A stretch of DNA of 12,654 nucleotides from JACKJA01 sp050297015 (GCA_050297015.1 JBNKRZ010000021.1:1-12654); one strand, 5' to 3'. Shown: positions 1-8,189, numbered from the stretch's first letter. Notes: generated by a model from the sequence alone, not told the origin. Program-made: numbers and translations.

Positions 1-123
1 ACGCCAGTAAGCCTGACGGGTGTTCATTGCAGCCCCACGTTCTGTGGTCAGCATATCCAAAAATGAATCCACCAGCGGATGTAAATCGGGTTTCGGCATT
101 GCCGGACGACCTGGACGCGCCAT
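1..123 (-). CDS. xerD: Tyrosine recombinase XerD, N-terminal fragment (cut by window edge)
   Basis: Only the first 41 codons are present; the gene runs off the left edge. XerD-type recombinases work with XerC at the dif site to resolve chromosome dimers before division. The visible sequence begins MARPGRPAMPKPDLHPLVDSF and continues with LDMLTTERGAAMNTRQAYWR. This matches the start of the SAM-like core-binding domain of Xer recombinases, where a 'FL..L..ERG.s.nT..aY..DL' helix pair is typical. The catalytic domain lies outside the window, so XerD rather than XerC is inferred from the sequence style and from the aroK neighbourhood. The start is well supported: a perfect AAGGAG lies 7 bases upstream of the ATG (complement of 131-136). 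It follows the 582-residue ORF by 15 bases on the same strand, so the two are probably co-transcribed. Confidence 0.8.
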   Translation of the reverse strand, partial: MARPGRPAMPKPDLHPLVDSFLDMLTTERGAAMNTRQAYWR

Positions 124-138
124 TGTCTTTCTCCTTCA

Positions 139-1887
139 TTATTTATTCAACAAACCCAGCAAGGCGTTCTCTGCCAAAAGCCGAGCTTCTTTTTCTAACC
201 CCACAGCTATATAGCTATCAAGGATCGTGCGCAATAGAAAGCCGTCTATTTTTTCGGCTTGCTGATCCTTAAGCAGCTGTACGCTTGATAAAACAACGGC
301 ACCGCATTGTTGATGCTTTTTTGCATTCGCTAAAAGTTCTATCAAGTCACCTGATGGCATTACATAATCTTCATTAGATGTCAAGTCATCAAGGGGCTCT
401 TTAAAGTTCTGAAGAGCAATATTATGTAATTTACCGTATCTGTCAAGTTTTTCATAAATAATCTTTGCGATTAGTTGTTGATGAGGGGATAAAGTATCGG
501 GCTTTAGCGGGGTGAAGACCGGTTCTTCGTCTTCCTCCGTTGTGATAAGTCCCTCTATATCGGCCAGTATCCACAGCAGGGCAAGTGTCGAATCCTGTTC
601 TTCTGCCGTAAAAAAGGTGCGGGCGTATTCACGCCATTCTTGTGGAAAACTTTCCCGCGCCTCGATTAAAGTGCGCAGCGCCCGAATCTTGATTTTCTTC
701 GAAGGTAAGGTTTGCGGATTAATTTGTTTGATATAGGGCGCAAAAGGGCGCAGGGCTGTGGCGCGATGGTCGCTCTTCTCTTTCAACGCTTGCATGAGCA
801 GAGAGTCTCTGGCGGCGCGGTCTTCATCCTCCGTTTTTAGAAGAGCCTGATAAAGGTAGGGTAGGCGCTCCCAATCTTTTATTTCCTTTGGGAAAGTGGC
901 GGTGGTCTGAACGGTTTTAAACGCGAACGATTCGTAATATGTCGCAAGCGTCTCCGGTGGCCTTCGGCCGCTGGTAACCTCTTCGCGTATTAGGGCGGCA
1001 CGGCTGTCCGGGGGAAGCGTATCGTCTTGAAGCAATAAAGCGCGAATGGCCGGGGCCTTCGCATCTCTTTCGGCTTTAAAGCCTTTGTAGGAAAGGCGCC
1101 CGTCAGCGAGCAACCATCCGCGGTCGAGCCGGGAGAGTTCATCCCACGGGGCTTTTTTGACGGCGCGGCTGTATTTTTCGTCCTCGATGATGGCGGATAG
1201 GGTTTTTGAAAGCGCTTTTGTTTCGTCTTCAGGCTTTTTCCCCAAAATCAGGTAACGGCAGCCGGTAAGGGCCTCTTGCCAAAAGGGCGTATCGCCGAAT
1301 CGGTCCGCCATTGAAAAAACTTCGATGCAGGCCAGTTCCTTTTGAGCGCTGAGTAAAAAGGCCAGAACGCCGGATTGGGCCAGTGCTTCATCATAGGGCT
1401 GGCCGCCGGGCTGGGTATAGAGTTCGGCAGCTTCTTTGAAGTAGCCTAGCGCCAACAATTTATTCATACGGCCGGTCAGAAAATCTTCGGCATCGTGGGC
1501 ACTGTTATTATTTTTGATGTTGCGTCCGTCTGTGGCGCTGAGCAGCATGCGTCGTGTCAGGTCTTGTAAAACAGGATAGGGCGTGTTTTCAGGAATTTCG
1601 TTTATCGCTGTGTTGAGTTCCTCTAGCGTATAACCTTTCCAGAAATCGTAACGTATGCCGCCTCTTTGGGGGCCTTTGTAAAGGCCGTATGATGCCAAAA
1701 GGGCGTAGTCGGCGATCGTGTCGGTTTCGTCCGTATCCGATGAAGGCGCGCTGGGGGGGCTATGTTGCTGTTTGCCGGGGATGCTGCCTGCCATGCGGCT
1801 GTCGGCATGCGCGGGCAGGGACGAGGTGATAAAGCCCACCCCGCAAAGCACAAAAATAAAAACGCGGAAATGTTTAATACTTATCAT
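139..1887 (-). CDS. Exported protein of unknown function, helical-repeat-like, 582 aa
   Basis: I do not recognise this family. Residues 1-28 look like a Sec signal peptide: a short basic start (ISIKHFR), a hydrophobic stretch (VFIFVLCGVGFITSS) and a likely cleavage site after AHA. The rest has no other obvious membrane segment, so a periplasmic location is inferred. The mature chain is rich in Ala, Leu, Glu and Lys. It has repeated short helix pairs such as GYFKEAAELYTQPG and, near the C-terminus, DSYIAVGLEKEARLLAENAL, which suggests an alpha-solenoid or TPR-like scaffold. That is a reading by eye, not a domain hit. A low-complexity linker rich in Ser, Pro, Asp and Thr follows the signal peptide, and an acidic patch (TTEEDEEP) sits near residue 450. 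The start codon overlaps the stop of the upstream 50-residue gene as ATGA, indicating translational coupling. xerD follows after 15 bases. No enzyme motif is visible. Confidence 0.85.
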   Translation of the reverse strand: MISIKHFRVFIFVLCGVGFITSSLPAHADSRMAGSIPGKQQHSPPSAPSSDTDETDTIADYALLASYGLYKGPQRGGIRYDFWKGYTLEELNTAINEIPENTPYPVLQDLTRRMLLSATDGRNIKNNNSAHDAEDFLTGRMNKLLALGYFKEAAELYTQPGGQPYDEALAQSGVLAFLLSAQKELACIEVFSMADRFGDTPFWQEALTGCRYLILGKKPEDETKALSKTLSAIIEDEKYSRAVKKAPWDELSRLDRGWLLADGRLSYKGFKAERDAKAPAIRALLLQDDTLPPDSRAALIREEVTSGRRPPETLATYYESFAFKTVQTTATFPKEIKDWERLPYLYQALLKTEDEDRAARDSLLMQALKEKSDHRATALRPFAPYIKQINPQTLPSKKIKIRALRTLIEARESFPQEWREYARTFFTAEEQDSTLALLWILADIEGLITTEEDEEPVFTPLKPDTLSPHQQLIAKIIYEKLDRYGKLHNIALQNFKEPLDDLTSNEDYVMPSGDLIELLANAKKHQQCGAVVLSSVQLLKDQQAEKIDGFLLRTILDSYIAVGLEKEARLLAENALLGLLNK

Positions 1888-2036
1888 GAAGGCGCGCCAT
1901 CGAGGCCAAAGCGTTCGTTGGGGATTGTCTGGGTGATTTCGCCCTTTTCAACCGGAACGTCCATGCTGGCGAAATAGGCGAATCCCCCCGCAAGAGCCAG
2001 TAATACAAACAAGGGGAAGAGTTTCGATAGTTTCAT
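1884..2036 (-). CDS. Small single-pass membrane protein, 50 aa
   Basis: The product begins MKLSKLFPLFVLLALAGGFA: a basic N-terminus and one hydrophobic segment of about 20 residues (roughly 6-24). A short polar tail follows (DVPVEKGEITQTIPNERFGL and a few more residues). It could be a membrane anchor or an uncleaved signal peptide with a small periplasmic tail. Its stop overlaps the start of the 582-residue exported protein by ATGA, so the two are very probably made together and may work together at the inner membrane. I chose the ATG at 2036 over an in-frame GTG at 2078 because the longer version adds a basic stretch (SFVRKPKRF) ahead of an already complete signal-like start. A plausible promoter at 2075-2103 would also start transcription downstream of that GTG. 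The ribosome-binding site is weak (AAGAGA about 12 bases upstream). The function is unknown. Confidence 0.7.
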   Translation of the reverse strand: MKLSKLFPLFVLLALAGGFAYFASMDVPVEKGEITQTIPNERFGLDGAPS

Positions 2037-2074
2037 TGTTTTAATAAATCTCTTAGGTTTCCTTACAAAAGAGC

Positions 2075-2103
2075 ACACTACTCAAGAGAAAAAGGAATTT
2101 CAA
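2075..2103 (-). promoter_or_regulatory. Possible promoter for the xerD-proximal operon
   Basis: On the minus strand TTGAAA (complement of 2098-2103) and TAGTGT (complement of 2075-2080) are separated by exactly 17 bases. The -35 is close to consensus and the -10 is weak. It would give a leader of about 30 nt before the ATG at 2036. Assigned by eye only. Confidence 0.35.
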
Positions 2104-2114
2104 TCTTTGTGATG

Positions 2115-2126
2115 TGTTTGCAAACA
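2115..2126. promoter_or_regulatory. 12-bp perfect palindrome between divergent operons
   Basis: TGTTTGCAAACA is perfectly self-complementary. It lies between the divergent start codons of the 50-residue protein gene and aroK, and overlaps the candidate -35 of aroK. Its position suits an operator, but a 12-mer can arise by chance and no regulator is known here. Confidence 0.3.
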
Positions 2127-2146
2127 GCTCATTTCATGGCATAAAC
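2118..2146 (+). promoter_or_regulatory. Possible aroK promoter giving a near-leaderless transcript
   Basis: TTGCAA (2118-2123) is followed 17 bases later by ATAAAC (2141-2146), or 16 bases later by CATAAA. The match is modest. If real, transcription would start within a few bases of the aroK ATG at 2154. That would fit the absence of a clear Shine-Dalgarno sequence there. Confidence 0.3.
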
Positions 2147-2153
2147 ACGGGCT

Positions 2154-2747
2154 ATGCAGAATAAATATAATGAAAATAACAAAGAGAAGATCGAAACGAT
2201 CCGCGCGGGGCTTGATCGTCCTGTGGTGTTGATTGGTTTGATGGGGGTGGGAAAAACCCGCATAGGCCATATGTTGGGCGAGGCGCTCTCCCTTGATTTT
2301 GTAGATGCGGATGATGAGATTGAAGCCGCTGCCGGGATGGCTATTGCGGACATCTTTGAACAGTTCGGGGAAGACTATTTCCGTGATGGCGAGCGCCGGG
2401 TAATGATGCGTCTTTTGGGGGAGGGCGTGAAAATCATTGCGACGGGCGGCGGCGCCGTGATGAACCCGGAAACAGCGCAAGCTATATGGGATGGCGGGCT
2501 ATCAATATGGATTAGGGCCGATATACCGGTTATTCTGGATCGGACAGCCCGTAACGACAAGCGCCCCTTGTTGCGCGTAGAAGACCCGGAAGCGGTCTTG
2601 CGGGACTTGGCCGCGGTGCGCTATCCCGTCTATGAGCAAGCTGATATGGTTTTGGAAAGCGGTCATGGCTCCCCGGAATATGTTCTGGAAGAGGCGCTGG
2701 ATGCACTTTATGATTATGTGAGCGGAAATAAAGCGGAGAAACGCTGA
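2154..2747 (+). CDS. aroK: Shikimate kinase
   Basis: Phosphorylates shikimate with ATP to shikimate 3-phosphate in the cytoplasm, the fifth step of the shikimate pathway. The 197-residue product shows the family signature in order: Walker A GLMGVGKT (residues 28-35), the shikimate-binding DADDEIE (51-57), FRDGERR (76-82) and the GGG of the central loop (98-100). The lid KRPLL (136-140) and the conserved Arg of VRYPVY (155-160) follow. It is somewhat longer than the enterobacterial enzyme because of an N-terminal extension of about 20 residues, which is common in alphaproteobacterial AroK. The ATG at 2154 has no good ribosome-binding site, so a leaderless start or a slightly different start is possible. 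The stop overlaps the aroB start (TGATG), so aroK and aroB are translationally coupled. Confidence 0.97.
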   Translation: MQNKYNENNKEKIETIRAGLDRPVVLIGLMGVGKTRIGHMLGEALSLDFVDADDEIEAAAGMAIADIFEQFGEDYFRDGERRVMMRLLGEGVKIIATGGGAVMNPETAQAIWDGGLSIWIRADIPVILDRTARNDKRPLLRVEDPEAVLRDLAAVRYPVYEQADMVLESGHGSPEYVLEEALDALYDYVSGNKAEKR

Positions 2748-3886
2748 TGACGGAAAAAGAAAAAAAGGCGGATCGAACGCTGCGCGTGGATTTGGGAGAA
2801 CGCGCTTATGATATTCATATCGGGCGGGATATGCTGGCCGATATTGCCGCCTATGTGCCGCTTGACCTTTCGGGGCGGACATTGTTCGTTTTGACAGATG
2901 AGAATGTCTCCATGCCGCATGCGGCTACGGTTTATAATGCGCTGAAAGGTGTGGGCGCCGAAAGTGTGCAGCTGTTGGCCGTTCCGGCAGGGGAAGAGAG
3001 CAAGTCGTTCGAAATGTTGCAACGGGTACTGGCCTGGATGCTCGATCACGGCGTAAACCGCCATTCTATCCTCTTTACGGTTGGCGGCGGCGTGATCGGA
3101 GATCTGGGTGGGTTCGCTGCGGCGACCGTTATGCGCGGCATTAACTTTGTACAGGTGCCTACAAGCTTATTGGCGCAGGTCGATAGTTCTGTCGGTGGTA
3201 AGACGGGAATCGATGTGCCGCAAGGGAAAAACCTTGTCGGTGCTTTTTATCAGCCGATAGCTGTCCTTTGCGATATTGCAACACTGGATACACTGCCCCG
3301 GCGGGAGCTTTTGGCCGGTTATGCGGAAGTGGTGAAATACGGCTTGATCGATGATCTGGAATTTTTTGTATGGCTGGAAAGGGATGCTAAAAAGCTGATT
3401 GAAGGTGATTATGACGCGCGTCTTAAGGCCGTTGAGATTTCTTGCCGTAAAAAAGCCGAGATCGTTGCCGCGGATGAAAAAGAATCCGGACGGCGTGCTT
3501 TGCTAAATCTGGGGCATACATTTGGTCACGCGCTGGAAACGGCCGCCGGTTATGATGGGCGCTTGTTGCATGGGGAGGGTGTAGCCATCGGAACAGTACT
3601 GGCCTTCCATTTGTCTTGCCGTATGGGCGTGTGCGCTTTCGAAGATGTTCGCCGGGTGGAGGAGCATTTCTCAGCGCTGGGACTGCCGGGGAAAATATCC
3701 ATGATCTTTCCGCCGTTGGACGTTTCCGTGGATGAGCTATACGAATCAATGAAGCGCGACAAAAAGGCCACGGCACAGGGGATTGCTTTTATTCTTGTTC
3801 AGGGGATTGGAAAGGCTTATATCAGCGCTGATGTGAAAGAGGCTGATGTAAAAGACCTTTTGAAAATTTCGTTGCAGGGAAGGTAA
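2747..3886 (+). CDS. aroB: 3-Dehydroquinate synthase
   Basis: Converts DAHP to 3-dehydroquinate, step two of the shikimate pathway, using NAD and a divalent metal (zinc or cobalt). The 379-residue product is of usual length. Visible signatures are the NAD-binding glycine-rich GGGVIGDLGGFAA (residues 113-125), then VPTSLLAQVDSSVGGKTGID (137-156) and KNLVGAFYQP (161-170). Metal ligands are expected at Glu194 (GYAEVVKYGL), His257 (NLGHTFGHALE) and His275 (LHGEGVA). All key residues are present, so it should be active. The start ATG shares one base with the aroK stop. The HlyC/CorC-like gene follows after a 16-base gap and probably belongs to the same transcript. Confidence 0.98.
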   Translation: MTEKEKKADRTLRVDLGERAYDIHIGRDMLADIAAYVPLDLSGRTLFVLTDENVSMPHAATVYNALKGVGAESVQLLAVPAGEESKSFEMLQRVLAWMLDHGVNRHSILFTVGGGVIGDLGGFAAATVMRGINFVQVPTSLLAQVDSSVGGKTGIDVPQGKNLVGAFYQPIAVLCDIATLDTLPRRELLAGYAEVVKYGLIDDLEFFVWLERDAKKLIEGDYDARLKAVEISCRKKAEIVAADEKESGRRALLNLGHTFGHALETAAGYDGRLLHGEGVAIGTVLAFHLSCRMGVCAFEDVRRVEEHFSALGLPGKISMIFPPLDVSVDELYESMKRDKKATAQGIAFILVQGIGKAYISADVKEADVKDLLKISLQGR

Positions 3887-3902
3887 ATAGGAAATCTAAC
3901 TC

Positions 3903-5198
3903 ATGGAAATTGGATTGTTGTTGTCGGCCGCGGCCGTCTTGTTATTGCTTTTTTTATCGGGCTTTTTTTCCGGTTCCGAGACGGCTTTGACCGCCGTTTC
4001 GCAGGCGCGGATGCTGACTCTGGAAAAGGACGGTGATAAGCGCGCAAAGCTTGTGAACAGAATTCGCGACCGCAAAGAACGAATGATTGGCGCGCTGTTG
4101 TTGGGGAATAATCTGGTCAATATTCTGGCCACGGCGATTTCGACCAGTGTCATGATTGTTCTTTTGGGGGAGAGTGGGGTCTTCTATGCCACGATTGTCA
4201 TGACGATTTTGGTCCTGATTTTTGCGGAAGTGCTGCCTAAAACCTACGCTTTGCATCATGCCGATAAAATGGCGATGACGATTGCGCCTTTGATTAATGT
4301 CGTGGTGATGGTCTTTTCTCCGGTGACGGAGATGGTTTCTCTCATTGTGCGTAAGGTTCTCCATCTTTTTGGTGTGGATATTTCCATTGTGGCTGTGGGC
4401 TCTAATGTTGAAGAGCTGCGTGGCGCGATTGAAATGCATCAGGGGGAAGAGGAAGAGGTGCAAGAGCAGCGGGCGATGTTGCGCTCTATTCTTGATCTGG
4501 CCGATGTTGATGTCGAAGAAGTTATGATCCACCGCAAGAGTGTTATGATGATTGATGCGGGGCTGCCCTTGGACACGCTGGTGGCGGAAGTGCTGGAAAG
4601 CCCCTATACGCGTCTGCCGCTTTGGAAGGACGACCCGGAAAACATTATTGGGGTTGTTCATGTAAAGGCCTTGCTCAAGGAAATGCAGTCTCACGAAGGG
4701 CGGCTTGAAACGTTGGATATTGAAACGTTGGCGGCTCCCCCCTGGTTTATCCCTGAGACGACAACCCTCTACGATCAGTTGCAAGCTTTCCGGGAACGCC
4801 GGGCGCATTTTGCAATGGTCGTTGATGAATATGGCGCCTTTATGGGGATCGTTACTCTGGAAGATATTATTGAAGAAATTATCGGTGAGATTGAGGATGA
4901 ATACGACGAAACCGTGGCGGGCGTGCGTCGTCAGGCTGATGGCTCCTATATGGTGGAAGGCGACGTGACAATTCGCGACCTTAACCGGGAATTTGAATGG
5001 GAGCTGCCGGATGAGGATTACTCAACATTGGCGGGGCTTGTTCTCCATGAATCACAGATGATCCCCGAAGCCGGACAAAGCTTTACTTTCTTCGGTTTCC
5101 GTTTCGATGTTGTGAAACGTCAGCGTAACCAGATTATTCTGGTCCGTCTTACCCCACCGAAGGGCGGAGCTGAGGGGGCGGTGATGCGTCCGGTTTAG
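3903..5198 (+). CDS. HlyC/CorC (CNNM/DUF21-CBS) membrane protein
   Basis: A 431-residue inner-membrane protein with the full three-part layout of this family. The N-terminal CNNM/DUF21 domain (about 1-160) has hydrophobic segments near residues 4-23, 62-88, 93-112 and 127-150. It includes the family motifs SGFFSGSETAL (19-29) and FAEVLPKTYAL (107-117). Two CBS modules follow at about 203-260 and 278-335 (MVVDEYGAFMGIVTLEDIIE is in the second). The C-terminal CorC_HlyC domain (about 341-425) carries VEGDVTIRDLNREF. Relatives are linked to magnesium or cobalt export and are often mis-annotated as hemolysins; the ion here is not determined. A position directly after aroK-aroB is common in alphaproteobacteria. 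An AGGAAA lies about 10 bases upstream of the ATG. Confidence 0.93.
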   Translation: MEIGLLLSAAAVLLLLFLSGFFSGSETALTAVSQARMLTLEKDGDKRAKLVNRIRDRKERMIGALLLGNNLVNILATAISTSVMIVLLGESGVFYATIVMTILVLIFAEVLPKTYALHHADKMAMTIAPLINVVVMVFSPVTEMVSLIVRKVLHLFGVDISIVAVGSNVEELRGAIEMHQGEEEEVQEQRAMLRSILDLADVDVEEVMIHRKSVMMIDAGLPLDTLVAEVLESPYTRLPLWKDDPENIIGVVHVKALLKEMQSHEGRLETLDIETLAAPPWFIPETTTLYDQLQAFRERRAHFAMVVDEYGAFMGIVTLEDIIEEIIGEIEDEYDETVAGVRRQADGSYMVEGDVTIRDLNREFEWELPDEDYSTLAGLVLHESQMIPEAGQSFTFFGFRFDVVKRQRNQIILVRLTPPKGGAEGAVMRPV

Positions 5199-5355
5199 AG
5201 GGGGCTTCCTTGCCGTTTTCTTTTGGTTTGTATGGCGGGCCAAAGAATAACCGATTAGCGTGATGATCCATTGTTGAGGGAATAGTATCACTGTTGCCGT
5301 GCGCGCCTGTTGGGGCCATTGAAAGAGATGCATAATGCATTGTAGGCCGTATCAT
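5149..5355 (-). CDS. Possible small ORF downstream of secA, 68 aa
   Basis: The ORF starts 18 bases after the secA stop on the same strand, with GGGGAAG (complement of 5361-5367) 5 bases before the ATG, so it could be read from the secA message. The product begins MIRPTMHYASLSMAPTGAHG and becomes rich in Pro and Lys (FGPPYKPKENGKEAPSKPD). It has no signal peptide or membrane segment and I do not recognise it. It fills the otherwise empty 175-bp gap and then runs antisense into the last 50 bases of the HlyC/CorC-like gene, which argues for caution. It could equally be chance. No clear intrinsic terminator is visible between the two convergent genes. Confidence 0.3.
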   Translation of the reverse strand: MIRPTMHYASLSMAPTGAHGNSDTIPSTMDHHANRLFFGPPYKPKENGKEAPSKPDASPPPQLRPSVG

Positions 5356-5373
5356 GCGTTCTTCCCCGTACCT

Positions 5374-8121
5374 TTAAGAAAGCTTCCCGTGGCAATGTTT
5401 GTACTTTTTCCCGGAACCGCAGGGACAAGCGGCATTACGCTGAACGCGGCCCCATGTCTCCGGATTGTTTTTATCAAAGTCTTTTGGCTTGCGGTTTAAC
5501 GGTGTAACGGAAGCGCTTTGCGTGCGGGGCTGTTCGCCTTTTAAGGGCTGGCTTCCCATCAGGGCCGGATCTTGGCGCGTTTCCTGTATCTTACCGGAAG
5601 AGCCGCCGCGGTTCAGGAAGTCTGCCGTGTTGGCCGCTTCGGTGTTAAATTCAACGAGGCTCAATAGCTGCGTGACGCTTTCGCGCAATTGGTCGAGCAT
5701 TAAGCCAAACATGTTAAAGGCTTCGGCTTTGTATTCGTTCAGCGGATCGCGCTGGCCATAAGCACGTAGGCTGATCCCTTGGCGCAGATGGTCCAGAGCG
5801 AGCAAGTGTTCTTTCCAATGCCTGTCGAGATGTTCCAGCAGGATGGCTTTTTCTATCTTTCTGAAAAAATCCGGGCCGGCGCTTGCGGCTTTTTCAGCCA
5901 TGCGGCGATCGGCGGCATCAATGATTCTCTCGCTTACGTCTTCTTCGCCGATTCCTTCTTCCTTTGCCCATTCTTCGATCGGCAGGTCTAGGGAGAGTAC
6001 GCGCAGCAATTCAGATTTAAGGGTTTCGATATCCCACTGTTCGGCGTAAGAACCCATCGGGATACAGTTGTTTATAATCCCCTCCACCACATCATAGCGC
6101 ATTTCCGCGACCAATTCCTCAACCTCATCAAGGTCCATAATCTCACGGCGCTGTTCATAGATGACTTTACGCTGGTCGTTCATGACATCATCGAATTTGA
6201 GAAGGTTCTTCCGGATTTCAAAGTTCTGGGCTTCGACTTTGGCTTGCGCGCGCTCCAGCGCTTTGGATATCCACGGATGGGTCAGAGCCTCTCCATCGCG
6301 CAGGCCAATATGTTTGTGGGCCAACAGCATTTCCATCTTCTCCGCACCGAAAATGCGCATGAGATCATCCTCCAGCGAGAGGAAAAAGATGGTGCCGCCG
6401 GGGTCACCCTGACGACCGGAACGACCACGGAGCTGGTTATCAATCCGGCGTGATTCATGGCGTTCCGTCCCGATGATGAACAGGCCGCCGGCTTCCTTGA
6501 CGGTTTCCTTGTCTTTTTCAATTTCAGCATGGATTTTGTCGATAGCCTTTTGTTTCTTATCATCACTCAGGCTTTCATCAACCTCTTGGGCGATACGCAT
6601 TTCGGCGTCCCCGCCCATTTTAATATCGGTCCCGCGCCCGGCCATGTTTGTCGCAATCGTGACCGCACCGGGGCGCCCGGCTTGGGAGATAATCTGGGCC
6701 TCTTGTTCGTGGTGGCGGGCATTGAGAATTTCGTGCGGGATTTTTAGTTTTTTGAGGTGTTCTGACAGTTTCTCAGACTTATCAATCGACACCGTGCCGA
6801 CCAAGACCGGTTGTTTGCGCTCACGGCATTCCTGTATTTGCTTAACAATAGCTTCTTCTTTTTCGGTCAGCGATTTGTAAATTTCATCCTCGTGGTCGAT
6901 CCGGCTGACCGGGATGTTCGTCGGGATTTCAACAACGCCGAGGTTATAAATGCTGGCAAATTCGGAGGCTTCCGTCATGGCTGTACCCGTCATACCCGCC
7001 AGTTTCGGATACATGCGGAAATAGTTCTGGAAGGTGATAGAGGCCAGTGTCTGGTTCTCGTTCTGGATGGAGACTTGCTCTTTGGCTTCCAAAGCTTGAT
7101 GCAGACCTTCGGAGAAGCGGCGGCCTTCCTGCATCCGGCCTGTGAATTCGTCGATAATGACCACCTTACCGTCTTTGATGATGTAGTCCGTATCACGGGC
7201 AAACAGCTTGTGGGCGCGTAGAGCCTGATTAATGTGATGGACGAGCGTGATGTTTTGCGGATCGTAGAGATTGCCCTCCGTCAGCAGGTTGTGCTCCTTC
7301 ATGAGCTGTTCAATATGCTCCGTTCCTTCTTCATTCAGAATTACGGTTTTCATCTTTTCATCAACGTCGTAATCCCGCGTTTCCAGCAAGGGAATCGTTT
7401 TGTCGACGGCGATGTAAAGTTCGGAGGAAGTCTCCGACGGACCGGAGATAATCAGCGGCGTGCGGGCCTCATCAATCAGGATCGAGTCAACTTCGTCGAC
7501 GATCGCAAAATTGAATTCTCGTTGTGCCATGTCTTCAAGGCGGAATTTCATGTTGTCACGCAAATAATCAAAGCCGAACTCGTTGTTCGTGCCGTAGGTG
7601 ATGTCTGCGGCGTAAGCTTTTTTACGTTCCCGATCCTGTAGAGCACCCGTGATGCATCCGACGCTCAGGCCAAGGAAATTGTAAACATTCGCCATCCATT
7701 CGGCATCCCGTTTGGCGAGATAGTCGTTCACCGTCACGACGTGGACTCCCTTGCCACCGATGGCATTCAGGTAAGAGGGCAGGGTAGCGACCAGCGTTTT
7801 ACCTTCCCCGGTTTTCATCTCGGCAATTTTGCCTTGGTGCAGGGTTAGTCCCCCTACAAGCTGGACATCAAAGGGGCGTTGTCCCAGCGCCCGTTTGGCG
7901 GCTTCCCGCACAACGGCAAACGCATCATAGGTCAGATTGTCCAAAGGCTCGCCATTCTCCAAACGTTGACGGAAAAGATTTGTCTGGGCTTGAAGCTCCG
8001 TATCGCTCATCGCCTCATAATGGCCTTCCAAAGCGTTTATGGGTTCAACATGTTTGTAGAGTCCTTTAAGAACACGTTCGTTGCTAGAGCCGAAAATTTT
8101 TGTTGCCAGATTAAGAATCAT
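5374..8121 (-). CDS. secA: Preprotein translocase ATPase SecA
   Basis: The motor ATPase that pushes unfolded preproteins through SecYEG at the inner membrane. At 915 residues it is full length for the proteobacterial form. Motifs in order: Walker A in MKTGEGKTLVATLPSYLNA (102-120); THVVT-type helicase segment VHVVTVNDYLAKRDAEWM (126-143); Walker B with DEVD (209-212) followed by IDEARTPLIISGP. In the second motor half are TNMAGRGTDIKMGG and the arginine-finger region RIDNQLRGRSGRQGDPG. The helical scaffold and wing domains occupy the next 250 residues. A low-complexity linker leads to the C-terminal SecB- and zinc-binding tail CPCGSGKKYKHCHGKLS (899-915), with the C-x-C-x8-C-H ligand set intact. 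An AAGGA (complement of 8128-8132) lies 6 bases before the ATG. The divergent neighbour is a periplasmic-facing foldase, in keeping with a shared role in export. Confidence 0.99.
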   Translation of the reverse strand: MILNLATKIFGSSNERVLKGLYKHVEPINALEGHYEAMSDTELQAQTNLFRQRLENGEPLDNLTYDAFAVVREAAKRALGQRPFDVQLVGGLTLHQGKIAEMKTGEGKTLVATLPSYLNAIGGKGVHVVTVNDYLAKRDAEWMANVYNFLGLSVGCITGALQDRERKKAYAADITYGTNNEFGFDYLRDNMKFRLEDMAQREFNFAIVDEVDSILIDEARTPLIISGPSETSSELYIAVDKTIPLLETRDYDVDEKMKTVILNEEGTEHIEQLMKEHNLLTEGNLYDPQNITLVHHINQALRAHKLFARDTDYIIKDGKVVIIDEFTGRMQEGRRFSEGLHQALEAKEQVSIQNENQTLASITFQNYFRMYPKLAGMTGTAMTEASEFASIYNLGVVEIPTNIPVSRIDHEDEIYKSLTEKEEAIVKQIQECRERKQPVLVGTVSIDKSEKLSEHLKKLKIPHEILNARHHEQEAQIISQAGRPGAVTIATNMAGRGTDIKMGGDAEMRIAQEVDESLSDDKKQKAIDKIHAEIEKDKETVKEAGGLFIIGTERHESRRIDNQLRGRSGRQGDPGGTIFFLSLEDDLMRIFGAEKMEMLLAHKHIGLRDGEALTHPWISKALERAQAKVEAQNFEIRKNLLKFDDVMNDQRKVIYEQRREIMDLDEVEELVAEMRYDVVEGIINNCIPMGSYAEQWDIETLKSELLRVLSLDLPIEEWAKEEGIGEEDVSERIIDAADRRMAEKAASAGPDFFRKIEKAILLEHLDRHWKEHLLALDHLRQGISLRAYGQRDPLNEYKAEAFNMFGLMLDQLRESVTQLLSLVEFNTEAANTADFLNRGGSSGKIQETRQDPALMGSQPLKGEQPRTQSASVTPLNRKPKDFDKNNPETWGRVQRNAACPCGSGKKYKHCHGKLS

Positions 8122-8160
8122 AAGGAGTCCTTTGGGGTCCCGTTAAAATACAAAAGCCAT

Positions 8161-8189
8161 AAGATAAGACCGCCTTTATAGGGCGTCAA
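8161..8189 (-). promoter_or_regulatory. Sigma70-like promoter of secA
   Basis: On the minus strand TTGACG (complement of 8184-8189) and TATCTT (complement of 8161-8166) are separated by exactly 17 bases. The -35 matches 5 of 6 consensus bases and the -10 matches 4 of 6. The predicted start lies about 30 bases upstream of the secA ATG, leaving a short leader with a good Shine-Dalgarno. The rest of the 200-bp gap (8122-8321) must hold the divergent foldase promoter, but I see no equally clear -35/-10 pair for it. Confidence 0.6.

Noticed and set aside
2037..2078. GTG-initiated 64-residue version of the small membrane protein
   Set aside because: It adds a basic stretch with no better ribosome-binding site and would start at or before the predicted transcription start.
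3954..4808. 284-residue antisense ORF opposite the HlyC/CorC-like gene
   Set aside because: It is His-, Asn- and Arg-rich and mirrors the coding strand of a clear gene; it is a shadow frame.
5328..5340. ATGCAT-A-ATGCAT short inverted repeat
   Set aside because: It is too short and AT-simple to assign a role.
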